In this document: positions 31,933-39,403 of the stretch, piece by piece
Position numbering within the stretch: the first letter of the stretch is position 1
Layout of the letters: every line of letters starts with the position of its first letter
Position numbers and translations under genes: made by a program
NCBI GenBank assembly: GCA_018239675.1
Contig: JAFEGX010000050.1
Coordinates: 1 to 39,403 of the forward strand
Source of the DNA: Verrucomicrobiota bacterium
GTDB taxonomy: Bacteria; Verrucomicrobiota; Verrucomicrobiia; Opitutales; Opitutaceae
Reading direction: 5' to 3'
DNA: 39,403 nt
The notes under the pieces: model-generated
Databases searched by the model: none
The model's input: the letters and a program-made list of their open reading frames with translations, nothing else
Told to the model about the DNA's origin: nothing

Positions 31933-32577
31933 ATGAAAATCGCTCCCCGCAGCAAGCTCGTCTTCATCGGCGACTCGATCACGGACTGCGAACGCGCCCG
32001 ACCCGTTGGCGAGGGCCTCTTTGGCGCGGTCGGCAAGGGCTATGTCGCCCTCGTCGACGGGCACTTCGGCGCGGCCCATCCCGGGCACGCGATCCGGGTG
32101 GTGAACATGGGCACGTCGGGGAACACCGTCGTCGACCTGAAGGCGCGCTGGCAGACGGACGCGCTCGATCTCAAACCGGACTGGCTCGTGGTGATGATCG
32201 GCGTGAATGACGTCTGGCGCCAGTTCGACCTGCCGCGGCAGACCGAGCTCCATGTGGCGCCGGAGACGTACGGCCGCACGCTGGACGAGCTCGTGACCCG
32301 GACCCGCCCGCTGGTCTCCCAGCTTGTGCTGATGTCCCCGTTTTACATCGAACCCAACCGGTCCGATGCGATGCGCCGCCGCATGGACGAGTACGGCGGG
32401 CTCATGCGGCAGATCGCGACCCGGCATGGCGTGCCGTTCGTCGATATCCAGGCCGCCTTCGACGGGGTGCTCGCGCACATGCACGCGAACGCGATCGCGT
32501 GGGACCGGGTGCATCCGAACCACATCGGCCATGCCGTGATCGCCCGCGCGTTCCTCGCGGCCGTCGACGCGCTTTGA
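31933..32577 (+). CDS. SGNH/GDSL hydrolase
   Basis: 214-residue SGNH esterase. Block I is FIGDSITD with nucleophile S15; block [10 protein letters not shown] supplies Gly; block III GVNDVW supplies Asn; block V DRVHP holds catalytic D191 and H194. No signal peptide, so cytoplasmic. Related bacterial proteins deacetylate sugars or act on acyl esters; the arrangement resembles carbohydrate esterases used in polysaccharide breakdown. A 5-base gap separates its stop from the TlyA start, indicating cotranscription. Confidence 0.9.
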   Translation: MKIAPRSKLVFIGDSITDCERARPVGEGLFGAVGKGYVALVDGHFGAAHPGHAIRVVNMGTSGNTVVDLKARWQTDALDLKPDWLVVMIGVNDVWRQFDLPRQTELHVAPETYGRTLDELVTRTRPLVSQLVLMSPFYIEPNRSDAMRRRMDEYGGLMRQIATRHGVPFVDIQAAFDGVLAHMHANAIAWDRVHPNHIGHAVIARAFLAAVDAL

Positions 32578-32582
32578 CCCGC

Positions 32583-33371
32583 ATGGCCGCCGCGAAGCTC
32601 CGTCTCGACGAACTGCTGGTCGCGCGGGGACTGGCCGCCAGCCGGGCGCAGGCCAAGGGCCTGATCATGGCGGGGCGGGTGCGCCACGGGACGGAGCGGC
32701 TCGACAAGCCCGGCAAGGAATTTCCGTCGGACCTCGCCGTCTCGGTCGACCAGCCGCCCCGCTTTGTCAGCCGCGGCGGCGAGAAGCTCGCGGGGGCGCT
32801 GGAGCGGTTCCAGCTCGACCTGCGCGGGGCGCACGTGCTCGACGTCGGCGCCTCCACCGGCGGCTTCACCGACTGCGCGCTGCAGGCCGGGGCAGCAGAT
32901 GTGGTCTGCGTGGACGTCGGCCGCGCGCAGCTGCACGCCAAGCTCCGCGCCGATCCGCGGGTGACCAATCTCGAGCAGGTCAACGCCCGGCACCTGAATC
33001 CGTCGGACCTGCCCAGGCCCGAATTCGACGCCATCGTGATGGATCTCTCGTTCATCTCGCTGAAGGCGGTCCTGCCCGCCGTCTGGCGCTGCCTGCGTCC
33101 CGGCGGTGCGCTCGTCGCCCTGGTGAAGCCCCAGTTTGAGGCGGGCAAGGCCGAGGTCGACAAGGGCCGGGGCGTAATCCGCGACCCGGCCGTCCAGGAG
33201 GCGACGCTGGCGAGCGTCCGGGACTTCGCCCTCGCCGATCTCCCCGGCGCCAGCCTGGTTGGCACGATGGACTCGCCGATCACCGGGGCGGATGGGAATC
33301 GGGAGTTTCTGCTCGGCCTGAGAAAGCAGGCCGAGGCCATTGCGGATCGCGGATCGCGGATAGCGGATTGA
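32583..33371 (+). CDS. tlyA: TlyA family rRNA (cytidine-2'-O)-methyltransferase
   Basis: 262-residue protein with an N-terminal S4 RNA-binding domain (about 5-65, [19 protein letters not shown]) and an FtsJ-like SAM methyltransferase domain: [26 protein letters not shown] (SAM loop), VMDLSFIS and LVKPQFE. TlyA 2'-O-methylates 16S and sometimes 23S rRNA cytidines and affects capreomycin sensitivity. The final residues, after about 250, are encoded by a family G repeat arm that also supplies the TGA, so the native C-terminus has been replaced or extended. Second gene after the SGNH esterase. Confidence 0.9.
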   Translation: MAAAKLRLDELLVARGLAASRAQAKGLIMAGRVRHGTERLDKPGKEFPSDLAVSVDQPPRFVSRGGEKLAGALERFQLDLRGAHVLDVGASTGGFTDCALQAGAADVVCVDVGRAQLHAKLRADPRVTNLEQVNARHLNPSDLPRPEFDAIVMDLSFISLKAVLPAVWRCLRPGGALVALVKPQFEAGKAEVDKGRGVIRDPAVQEATLASVRDFALADLPGASLVGTMDSPITGADGNREFLLGLRKQAEAIADRGSRIAD

Positions 33372-33489
33372 TTCGGGACGGGAGGTGACTCAATCCGACG
33401 ATGCCAAATTCGGGATCAGGAATTCAGAATCGAGGCTGTGAAATTCCGGCGACGGAGTCCGCAATCCGCGATCCGCAATCCGCAATGGA
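33338..33489. repeat. Family G heptamer inverted repeat with an inner family H array
   Basis: Left arm 33338-33370 holds four exact heptamers GCGGATN and lies mostly within the TlyA coding sequence. Right arm 33458-33489 holds four heptamers TCCGCAN. Both arms begin or end with CCATTGCGGAT or its complement. A family H array (33401-33436) fills the loop. The pair separates tlyA from the NAD kinase gene on the same strand. Confidence 0.85.
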
Positions 33490-33534
33490 ATTAGGTTTCC
33501 CCGCCGCTTCGCCTCGCGTAACGTGGCGGAAACC

Positions 33535-34380
33535 ATGAAGCCCATTCGCAAGCTCGCGTTTGTCGTCAACGAGGACAAGGCCGGTGCCCTGGAGTTGGCG
33601 CGGACGCTGATGGCGGTCGCGAAACAGGCGGGAGTGAAGTTCCGGCTGACCAACCACTCGCCGCTGGCGCGCGGCGCGCTGCGCGCCGCGGACGCGTGCT
33701 GCGTGATTGGCGGCGACGGCACCCTGCTGGGGGTCGCCCGCGAGGCCGTCCGGGAGCAGATCCCGATCATCGGGGTCAACCGCGGCAGCCTCGGCTTCCT
33801 CACGACCTTTTCCGCCGACGAGGCCCGGGCCCATTTCGGCGATCTCCTCAAGGGCGCCTACAAGCTCGCGTCGCGCTCGATGCTGGAGTGCTCGACCGGG
33901 CGCGGCGCGCATGATCTCGCGCTCAATGACGTGCTCATCAAGGACGAGGTGAACTCCCGTCTCGTCCGCCTGGAAGTGGTGGCCGACGGCGAGCTGGTAA
34001 CCGACTATCATTGCGACGGCCTGATCTTTTCCACGCCGACCGGCTCGACGGCCTACAATCTCTCGGCCGGCGGGCCGCTGGTCCACCCCAGCGCCGCCGT
34101 GATCGCGATGACGCCGATCTGTCCGCACACGCTGAGCAACCGCTCGATCATTTTTCGCGAAAATGTCCGGCTGCGGGTGTTCAACCGGACCGACGGTTCG
34201 CGCCTGCTTGTCGCGCTCGACGGCCAGCGGAATCTCAAGGTCGGCATCGGCTCTCCGGTCGAGATCTCAATCTCGAAGCTCCACCTCTCGCTCGTCCAGC
34301 GGCCCGATTACTCCCATTTCGCGGTCGTCCGCACCAAGCTCAAGTGGAACGGCGCCGCGATCGAGGCGCCCAAGCCCTGA
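33535..34380 (+). CDS. nadK: NAD kinase
   Basis: 281-residue NAD/ATP-NAD kinase that makes NADP. GGDGT at 59-63 is the nucleotide-binding motif; NRGSLGFL, the NDVLIKDE segment (catalytic-domain Asn-Glu region) and GSTAYNLSAGGPLVHP are all diagnostic. Length is normal. The ATG at 33535 is used; an in-frame start four codons upstream (MAET) is possible. It is followed by a strong intrinsic terminator at 34451-34478. The 43 bases between the family G repeat and the ATG presumably hold the translation signals. Confidence 0.94.
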   Translation: MKPIRKLAFVVNEDKAGALELARTLMAVAKQAGVKFRLTNHSPLARGALRAADACCVIGGDGTLLGVAREAVREQIPIIGVNRGSLGFLTTFSADEARAHFGDLLKGAYKLASRSMLECSTGRGAHDLALNDVLIKDEVNSRLVRLEVVADGELVTDYHCDGLIFSTPTGSTAYNLSAGGPLVHPSAAVIAMTPICPHTLSNRSIIFRENVRLRVFNRTDGSRLLVALDGQRNLKVGIGSPVEISISKLHLSLVQRPDYSHFAVVRTKLKWNGAAIEAPKP

Positions 34381-34450
34381 TCGCCGGGCATCCGCCCGCG
34401 ACCGGTAGCCCGGATTCGACGGCGTCGCCGCCTCCTTCCGGTCCGAACAA

Positions 34451-34478
34451 AAAGCCCCGGCGTTTCCGCCGGGGCTTT
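34451..34478. terminator. Bidirectional intrinsic terminator
   Basis: Perfect 11-bp GC-rich stem AAAGCCCCGGC/GCCGGGGCTTT with a 6-base loop. On the minus strand five T follow the stem core; on the plus strand three T. It lies between the NAD kinase and EF-hand protein genes, which converge, and should end both transcripts. The only textbook terminator in the window. Confidence 0.9.
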
Positions 34479-34501
34479 GTCCGTCACGGGGCGAGGGCAG
34501 T

Positions 34502-34786
34502 CTACTTGGATTCCTCCTCGGCCTCCCGCTCGGCGCGCTCGTGTTTCTTGGCCTCGCGCTCGGCCTTGGCCTTCGCGCGGTCCGCCTTGCGCACGGCCTT
34601 CTCGTCGGGCTCGAGCTTTCCGTCGTGGTTCGCGTCGTACTTCTTGAGCATCTCCGCCTCGCGGCGCGCCCGCCGCTCGGCGGCGTCCTCCTTGGAGTCG
34701 GCCGCGCGCAACGCCGGAACGGCCATGGCGCCCGCGAGCGCCACCAGGCCAGTGACTATCAGGTTTCTTACCATTGGGGATTTCAT
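34502..34786 (-). CDS. Exported EF-hand protein (94 aa)
   Basis: 94-residue protein with a signal peptide (about 1-29, VPALRAAD) and one EF-hand loop at 51-62 (DANHDGKLEPDE). It has Asp/Asn/Asp/Lys at the 1, 3, 5, 7 positions, Leu at 8 and Glu at 12, as calcium binding requires. The loop is set in a highly charged helix rich in Arg, Glu, Lys and Ala (30-50 and 63-94), probably a coiled coil. A single EF-hand suggests dimerisation or docking to dockerin-like partners; exact role unknown. It has its own terminator (34451-34478). Confidence 0.82.
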   Translation of the reverse strand: MKSPMVRNLIVTGLVALAGAMAVPALRAADSKEDAAERRARREAEMLKKYDANHDGKLEPDEKAVRKADRAKAKAEREAKKHERAEREAEEESK

Positions 34787-34831
34787 GCGGCGCGGACGCT
34801 GCCAGCCGAAACCGCGGAATCCAGCCCCAAC

Positions 34832-35626
34832 TCAGACACATTCGCTCAATTTCGACCGAATGCCATCGAGTCGCTTGTACGCAGCCATTTCAGCCGGCAT
34901 GGTCGCCAGCGCATTGCGCAAACCGGCCGCCGCGGCCCGATCGCGCGCCACCTCATCGAGGCGGTGCAGGCCGATGCGGATGCCAAACAGCACGCCCCGG
35001 GTCCGCGGGAGCGCGAGCAGCGCCTGGTATTCCAGCCGCAGCCAGAGGCGCTCGAGCACAACCGGCAAGACCGGGGCTGAGACGCGACGCGAGGGATGCA
35101 AGTTCAGCTCGTCGGTCGTGACGATGCCCCAGTTGTCGCGGAAGAAGACCGAGCCGGGTTTCAGCCGCGAGAGAAACTGGTGGATCGGAGCCGCCAGGGC
35201 CGCATTGAGCCCCGGCACCACGCCGTGGATGAAATCCAGCTTGTGCCCGAGCTTTTCCTCGAGCGCCCAGCCCGTCGGGAAACAGAGCGCCCCGCCCCGC
35301 AGGCGGAACGCTCCCGTCTCGTCCGGCGACAGCAGGAGCATGTCGGGCTCAAGCCGCCGGCCCAGTTCCAGCACCGAGGCCACGCCCGGAATCCCCCACT
35401 CGCGTGCCGCCAGGTCCGCAACCTCCGCCAGCAAGGACTCGCCCTCGGGCTGCAGGGCGGCGTAGCGCGCGGCGTCGACGGCAATCCACTTTGCCCGCTC
35501 GGCGAGCAGCCGGCCGGCCGGGTCCTGCGGCCCGAAGAACTCCCGGGCGTCGCCGCGCTTCAGCGTCAGGTGAAAACGGTACGGCCCGGACGGAAACAGC
35601 TCGGACAGGGGCGGCCGCGGGGACAT
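34832..35626 (-). CDS. DUF3445 protein (heme-dependent oxidative N-demethylase-like)
   Basis: 264-residue protein of the DUF3445/HODM alpha-subunit-like family. Recognisable segments are ALCFPTGWALEEKLGHKLDFIH (split: CFPTGWALEEK, then KLDFIHGVVPG), FFRDNWGIVTTDE and LALPRTRGVLFGIR. In characterised members the protein binds heme and takes part in oxidative N-demethylation with iron-sulfur/flavin partners. No such partner is adjacent. It lies between the M16 peptidase and the EF-hand gene on the same strand, with 45 bases from each. Function here is inferred from family only. Confidence 0.75.
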   Translation of the reverse strand: MSPRPPLSELFPSGPYRFHLTLKRGDAREFFGPQDPAGRLLAERAKWIAVDAARYAALQPEGESLLAEVADLAAREWGIPGVASVLELGRRLEPDMLLLSPDETGAFRLRGGALCFPTGWALEEKLGHKLDFIHGVVPGLNAALAAPIHQFLSRLKPGSVFFRDNWGIVTTDELNLHPSRRVSAPVLPVVLERLWLRLEYQALLALPRTRGVLFGIRIGLHRLDEVARDRAAAAGLRNALATMPAEMAAYKRLDGIRSKLSECV

Positions 35627-35671
35627 GCGGGAGGATTCAACCCAAACTCCGGGAACGCGCGAGCTTTGCCG

Positions 35672-38233
35672 CTACGGGCGCACGACCAGCTGCGTGCGGG
35701 CGTCGCGGCGGAAGTGTGCCTGCGCAAAGCGGGCGAGACCGGGGATCGTCACGGCGTCGATGCGCCCGTCGTAACGCTTCCAGTCGTTGGCCGGCTGGCC
35801 CTGCAGGACGCTCAGCGCGGCCTGCATGGCCCGCGCGGCGTTGGTCTGCATGCCCTGCCGGCGGGCGGCCTTGAGCCGGGCCTGGCAGCGGACGAGCTCG
35901 GCGGGCTCGACTCCGCCGGCCTGGACGCGGGCGACCTCGGCGTCGATCTCGGCCAGCACCTCGGCCTCGCGGCCCGGCTGGGTGCCGGCGAAGAAATAGA
36001 ACATGCCCGAGTCGAGTCCCGTGACCCGACCGGAGCGGACAAAGTAGGCCAGGCCCTTCTCCTCGCGGACCCGCTCGAACAACCGTGACGCCATGCCGCT
36101 GAAGAGCTCGTCGGCCACCTCGCCAACGTAGAAATCGTCCGCATTCACGCGGGGACCGGGAAACGCCTGCCCCACCACGGCCTGCTCGCGTGGCTGCTGT
36201 TCGACAAAGTCGCCCACCTCGGCCGGGCCCGCGAACCGGGCCTCCGGCGACGGGGCCGTCCCGGCGGGATTCCGGCCCAGGAATGCCCGGAGCTTCGGCA
36301 GCAGCTGGCGCGGCTCGAAGTCGCCCGCCACGGCCAGCACGACGTTGGGCCCGACACACAGCCGACGGTGCAATGCCACCAGATCGTCCACCGCCAGTTC
36401 CTTGACCGACGCCGGGTTGCCCTGTGCATCGTGGGCCAGTGGATGAGCCCCAAAAAAGCGTTGGCGAAGGTGCTTCCGGGCAAGCGTGACCACGTCGTCG
36501 TCGTCCTGCTGCAGCGCGGCCACCTGAGTGTCGCGCTCCTGCCGGAAAGTGGCCGCCCGGAACGCCGGGGCCCGGACCGCGTCCTCCAGCACGGAGAGGG
36601 CGCGCGCCACATCCGGCGGCAGCACCTCGACGGCCACGCCCAGGGAATTGTTGCCCGAGAACGGATAGAATGACCCGCCGACCTCCTCGATGAACTGCGC
36701 AACCTGCGCCGAGGTGCGGCGGCGGGTGTCCTTGGTGAGCATTGTCGCCAGCAGCGCCGTCGTTCCCCGGCGCCCGGGCGCCTCATACAGGGGGCCGCCC
36801 TGCATCACGAAACGCAGGTGGAGATTTGGCAGATGCCGGTCCGGCTGCAGCAGCAGGCGGGCCCCGTTGGGCAGCCTGATTTCCTCGAAGTCGGAGACCG
36901 CACCGGCCGTCGCCGCGGCGGACTGGACTGCTTCCCGGGCGGCGGCGGGATTGAGCGACACCGCGGTCTGGCGGGAAGGAGCGAGATAGGCACGGGCGAC
37001 CCGCTTGAGCCCGACCGGAGTGACCCGGCGCAGGTGATCGAAGTACGCTCGGCTGTAGTCGAGGTCACCGACGACAACCTCGGCGGCGCCGAGCCGCGAG
37101 GCCTGGCCGCTCATGGTCTTGCGGACGCTGATCTCGCTCACGACCAGTTGGCGGATCGCCTTGCGGAGCTGCGCCGGTGTGAAACCGCGCGAAGCGCAGC
37201 GGGCCAGCGTCGCATTGACGGCTTCCGTGGCCGCGAGGCGCTTGTCGGGATCGGTCGTGAAAAATACGCAGAAAAGTCCGCTTGAGCCGGGATTCCAGCT
37301 GGTCGCGTCGATCGTGTGGACCAGCCCCCGGCGCTCGCGGATCTCGTGCCAAAGCACGGAGCTGTCACCCGAGCCCAGCACCATGGCCAGCAGGTCGAGC
37401 GCCGGAGCGTCGTCGTGCGTGAGCCCAGGGATCGGCCACGCGAGCGCCGCCCGCGTGATCTCGACGTCCTCAAATCGATGCTCGGCCCGCGGGCCGAGCT
37501 GCAGCGGCTCGGCCGGCACAAGCACCGGGGCCAGCCGGGCCCGGGGGGCACCGCCGAAATGCTGCGCGACCGCCTGGCGGGTCGCGGCGAGGTCAATGTC
37601 CCCGACGATCACGACAACGAGATTGTTCGGCACGTAGCGGCCGTGATAATAACCGGCGAGCTCCTCGCGGGTATTGGCGGAGAACACCTCGCGATGACCG
37701 ATGATTGGCTGGCGATAGGGGTGCTCGCGGAAAGCCGTCGAAAACAGCGTGTCCCACAGGCGGTTGTCCGGATCGTCCTTGGTCATCGCGATTTCGCGCA
37801 GGATGACATCCTTTTCCTTGGCGACCTCGTCGGCCGGCAGCGTCGAGTGGAGGACGGCGTCGGCGAGCACGTCGATCGCCACCGCGGTGTGTTCGCTCGG
37901 CAGGTCGATGTAGTAGACGGTCCGGTCGAAGGTCGTGTAGGCGTTGATGTAGCCGCCGTGGGCCTGTATCGTCGCGGAAATCTCGCGGCCGGCCCGGCGC
38001 GGCGTGCCCTTGAAAAGCATGTGCTCCAGATAATGCGAGAGCCCGGCCCCGAGGTGGGCGCCCTCGTGGATGCTGCCGGTCTTGACCCAAACCTGCACCG
38101 ACGCGAGGGCGGCGGAGCGGTCGGCTTTCAGGATGACGGTGACGCCATTCGGGAGGACCGTGCGTTCGACGGATTCCCGCCAGAACGGGTCGAGCAGACG
38201 AAGGTCGGCCGCGGCAGAGGGAGTGGAGGCCAT
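35672..38233 (-). CDS. M16 family zinc metallopeptidase (two-domain)
   Basis: 853-residue insulinase-like peptidase. The first half has the inverted zinc motif HYLEH (H67-H71) and the distal ligand E147, exactly at the HxxEH-x75-E spacing of the family. The second half (about 445-853) repeats the M16 fold without the zinc motif, as in single-chain members made of an active and an inactive half. No signal peptide is seen: it begins MASTPSAAADLR, so it is probably cytoplasmic. Such enzymes degrade short peptides. It follows the Minf_1886 gene by 20 bases and is likely cotranscribed. Confidence 0.92.
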   Translation of the reverse strand: MASTPSAAADLRLLDPFWRESVERTVLPNGVTVILKADRSAALASVQVWVKTGSIHEGAHLGAGLSHYLEHMLFKGTPRRAGREISATIQAHGGYINAYTTFDRTVYYIDLPSEHTAVAIDVLADAVLHSTLPADEVAKEKDVILREIAMTKDDPDNRLWDTLFSTAFREHPYRQPIIGHREVFSANTREELAGYYHGRYVPNNLVVVIVGDIDLAATRQAVAQHFGGAPRARLAPVLVPAEPLQLGPRAEHRFEDVEITRAALAWPIPGLTHDDAPALDLLAMVLGSGDSSVLWHEIRERRGLVHTIDATSWNPGSSGLFCVFFTTDPDKRLAATEAVNATLARCASRGFTPAQLRKAIRQLVVSEISVRKTMSGQASRLGAAEVVVGDLDYSRAYFDHLRRVTPVGLKRVARAYLAPSRQTAVSLNPAAAREAVQSAAATAGAVSDFEEIRLPNGARLLLQPDRHLPNLHLRFVMQGGPLYEAPGRRGTTALLATMLTKDTRRRTSAQVAQFIEEVGGSFYPFSGNNSLGVAVEVLPPDVARALSVLEDAVRAPAFRAATFRQERDTQVAALQQDDDDVVTLARKHLRQRFFGAHPLAHDAQGNPASVKELAVDDLVALHRRLCVGPNVVLAVAGDFEPRQLLPKLRAFLGRNPAGTAPSPEARFAGPAEVGDFVEQQPREQAVVGQAFPGPRVNADDFYVGEVADELFSGMASRLFERVREEKGLAYFVRSGRVTGLDSGMFYFFAGTQPGREAEVLAEIDAEVARVQAGGVEPAELVRCQARLKAARRQGMQTNAARAMQAALSVLQGQPANDWKRYDGRIDAVTIPGLARFAQAHFRRDARTQLVVRP

Positions 38234-38253
38234 GCGGTGCGAGGCGCGACGGG

Positions 38254-38691
38254 TTAGCTCGAAGCGACGGCCTCGGCGCCGGACGGACCCTGGCGGGTCT
38301 TCGAAGGCAGGAAAGGTTTCACAAACGCCTCATCAAACGAGTAGAGGTCGGCAAAATCCTCGCGACGGTCGCTCTCCGTCTTGCTGAAGACATTGTACTC
38401 GATCAGATTGAACACGATGTCGCCGAAGTCGGAGCAGCGCGTCACGCCCCACGAGTTGAGGACCGTCTTGGCCAGCGGCCCATACTGTTCCAGCGCGTAA
38501 ACCCGGAGTCCCTCAAGTAACTCCTGGCCAGAAACATGACGCGACTTTCCTACCCGGGTGGAGTCCTTCTTCTTCATCTCCTTCACGGCGTGGTCGAGCC
38601 CGAGCCGGATGAAGTCGTAGGCCTTGCGGTCAAAGCGGGGATCCTCCTTGCAGATCAGCCCAACAATTTCGGCGAAATCCGGGTCTTGCAT
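38254..38691 (-). CDS. Minf_1886 family protein
   Basis: 145-residue protein of the Minf_1886 family, found mainly in Verrucomicrobiota and Planctomycetota. It starts MQDPDFAEIVGLICKEDPRF, then YDFIRLGLDHAV, HVSGQELLEGLRVYALEQYG and CSDFGDIVFNLIEYNVF, all typical. Function is unknown. The tail (about 130-145) is flexible. It is divergent from the Fur-type gene with 143 bases between and precedes the M16 peptidase gene. Confidence 0.88.
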   Translation of the reverse strand: MQDPDFAEIVGLICKEDPRFDRKAYDFIRLGLDHAVKEMKKKDSTRVGKSRHVSGQELLEGLRVYALEQYGPLAKTVLNSWGVTRCSDFGDIVFNLIEYNVFSKTESDRREDFADLYSFDEAFVKPFLPSKTRQGPSGAEAVASS

Positions 38692-38760
38692 CGTTTGTGG
38701 GAGAGGGAGTTAGCACACCCGATGGGGTCGCGCAACCTGCAACCCGTGCCGGATTGGTCT

Positions 38761-38776
38761 TGTGCAGGACCTGTAC
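38761..38776. promoter_or_regulatory. Candidate operator palindrome upstream of the fur-like gene
   Basis: GTGCAGG and CCTGTAC flank one base, an inverted repeat with one mismatch, about 58 bases before the Fur-type start. TTGTGC (38760-38765) and TAGGGT or TATAGC about 18 bases on could be promoter hexamers. Weak evidence; it does not match a Fur box. Confidence 0.3.
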
Positions 38777-38834
38777 CAAAGGATAGGGTATAGCACCTCG
38801 CCAGGCAGGGCGTGTCGTACCACGGTTACGGCAA

Positions 38835-39383
38835 ATGATCGCTTCCACACAGACAAATCATCCATTGGCCGGCGCGGCGCCCGCCCTCGCAGCCCAGTCG
38901 CCCATGGCGTTGGCATGCACTCACCTGAAAAGCGCGGGCCTGCGGATCACGCAGCCCCGGATTGCCATTCTCTCAGCGCTGATCAAACGCGGGGCCCCGT
39001 CGAGCATTGAGCAAATCCATGGCGATCTCGATCCGGGCTCCTGCGATCTCGTCACGGTTTATCGCTGCCTAGCTGCATTTGAAGAGATCGGCTTGGTGCG
39101 GCGTTCGTTCTACCACAATGGGACGAGCCTGTACGCGTTGAGCATTGGGGCGGCCAAGAGTTATCATTTCGTTTGCAAGGACACGAATCAGGTTGAGGAG
39201 ATCGACGCGGAGCTGACGGCCGAGATTCGCCGGTGCGCCCAGCAGATCGAGGAGTTGCTCAAGACGCGCGGTTACACCGATGTCTCGCACATGCTGCAGT
39301 TTTTCGGCCGCACCCCGCAGGCCCAGGCCGCACGGGCGGCAAATGTCTCGCCGGCCGTCCCGCAGGAGCGGTCCGCCACGTAA
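38835..39383 (+). CDS. Fur family transcriptional regulator
   Basis: 182-residue Fur-family regulator. Residues 30-95 form the winged helix (LRITQPRIAILSALI, then LVTVYRCLAAFEEIGLVRR with the recognition helix). The dimerisation part contains YHFVCKDTNQVEEID. The usual structural zinc site has two CxxC pairs; here there is one Cys at this position and no second partner, and no Cys pair at the C-terminus, so the structural zinc is missing. The metal sensed cannot be told. The N-terminus is about 28 residues longer than in typical Fur and the tail is Ala-rich. Near the window end GTAAC/GTTAC could begin a hairpin. Confidence 0.88.
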   Translation: MIASTQTNHPLAGAAPALAAQSPMALACTHLKSAGLRITQPRIAILSALIKRGAPSSIEQIHGDLDPGSCDLVTVYRCLAAFEEIGLVRRSFYHNGTSLYALSIGAAKSYHFVCKDTNQVEEIDAELTAEIRRCAQQIEELLKTRGYTDVSHMLQFFGRTPQAQAARAANVSPAVPQERSAT

Positions 39384-39403
39384 GCGTAACACCTTTCCGT
39401 TAC

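Noticed and set aside
34381..35465. Long plus-strand frame after the NAD kinase gene
   Set aside because: It is antisense to the EF-hand and DUF3445 genes, crosses a strong terminator, and its Arg/Ser/Ala-rich translation has no recognisable domain.
38762..38776. Palindrome considered as a Fur box for autoregulation
   Set aside because: The sequence is GC-rich and does not resemble the AT-rich Fur consensus; kept only as a low-confidence operator candidate.

Overview
The window is chromosomal DNA of a high-GC bacterium. Gene content and style point to Verrucomicrobiota, most likely Opitutaceae or a close relative. The grounds are a Minf_1886-family protein, a compact Bat/MoxR operon, many genes without a Shine-Dalgarno sequence, and intergenic spaces filled with short-word inverted repeats. 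The taxonomic call is inference; no rRNA or tRNA gene is visible. I find no phage, insertion sequence, integrase or CRISPR array. The 41 protein genes called here look intact.

Layout. 1-2553: repeat-rich leader, MOSC-domain protein (+), corrinoid-methyltransferase-like URO-D protein (-). 2710-5072: OPT-family transporter (+) converging on a GGQ release-factor-like protein (-). 5468-12803: a five-gene Bat operon (MoxR ATPase, DUF58, BatA-like, BatB-like with a Gln-rich tail, BatD-BatE fusion). 12885-20443: housekeeping genes: two Nudix/LOG genes, GluQRS, a MIF-like tautomerase, a MazG-like pyrophosphohydrolase, an Hsp20-like protein, a small unknown protein, RlmJ, a YhcH/YjgK-type protein and a metallophosphoesterase. 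20542-22786: two unrecognised proteins, a second Nudix protein and a DUF192 lipoprotein. 22837-25477: tight operon of an M24 peptidase, a heptose-7-phosphate kinase and a GmhB-like phosphatase (LPS core heptose supply). 25541-28737: exported amidohydrolase, alpha/alpha-toroid protein, Fpg/Nei glycosylase. 28831-31815: AraC regulator divergent from a phytanoyl-CoA-dioxygenase-like enzyme, then an orphan sugar-binding protein. 31933-34380: SGNH esterase, TlyA methyltransferase, NAD kinase. 34502-38691: minus-strand EF-hand protein, DUF3445 protein, M16 peptidase and Minf_1886 protein. 38835-39383: Fur-family regulator.

The most unusual feature is not a gene. At least ten sequence families of degenerate short tandem words, most with an exact 7-nt period and some with 8-10 nt, occupy the gaps between genes. 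They are usually present as two facing arms, so the transcript could fold into a long stem. Arms begin within a few bases of stop codons, and in two cases supply the last codons and the stop of a gene (TlyA, Fpg). In one case an arm lies over the N-terminus of a gene (BatA-like). Two loci show nesting of one family inside another, in opposite order. Heptanucleotide repeats (STRRs) are known in cyanobacteria; I do not know of a description of this paired, multi-family arrangement, so it is the best candidate here for something undescribed. Only one textbook intrinsic terminator is visible (34451-34478), which makes a transcript-end role for the repeats plausible but unproven.
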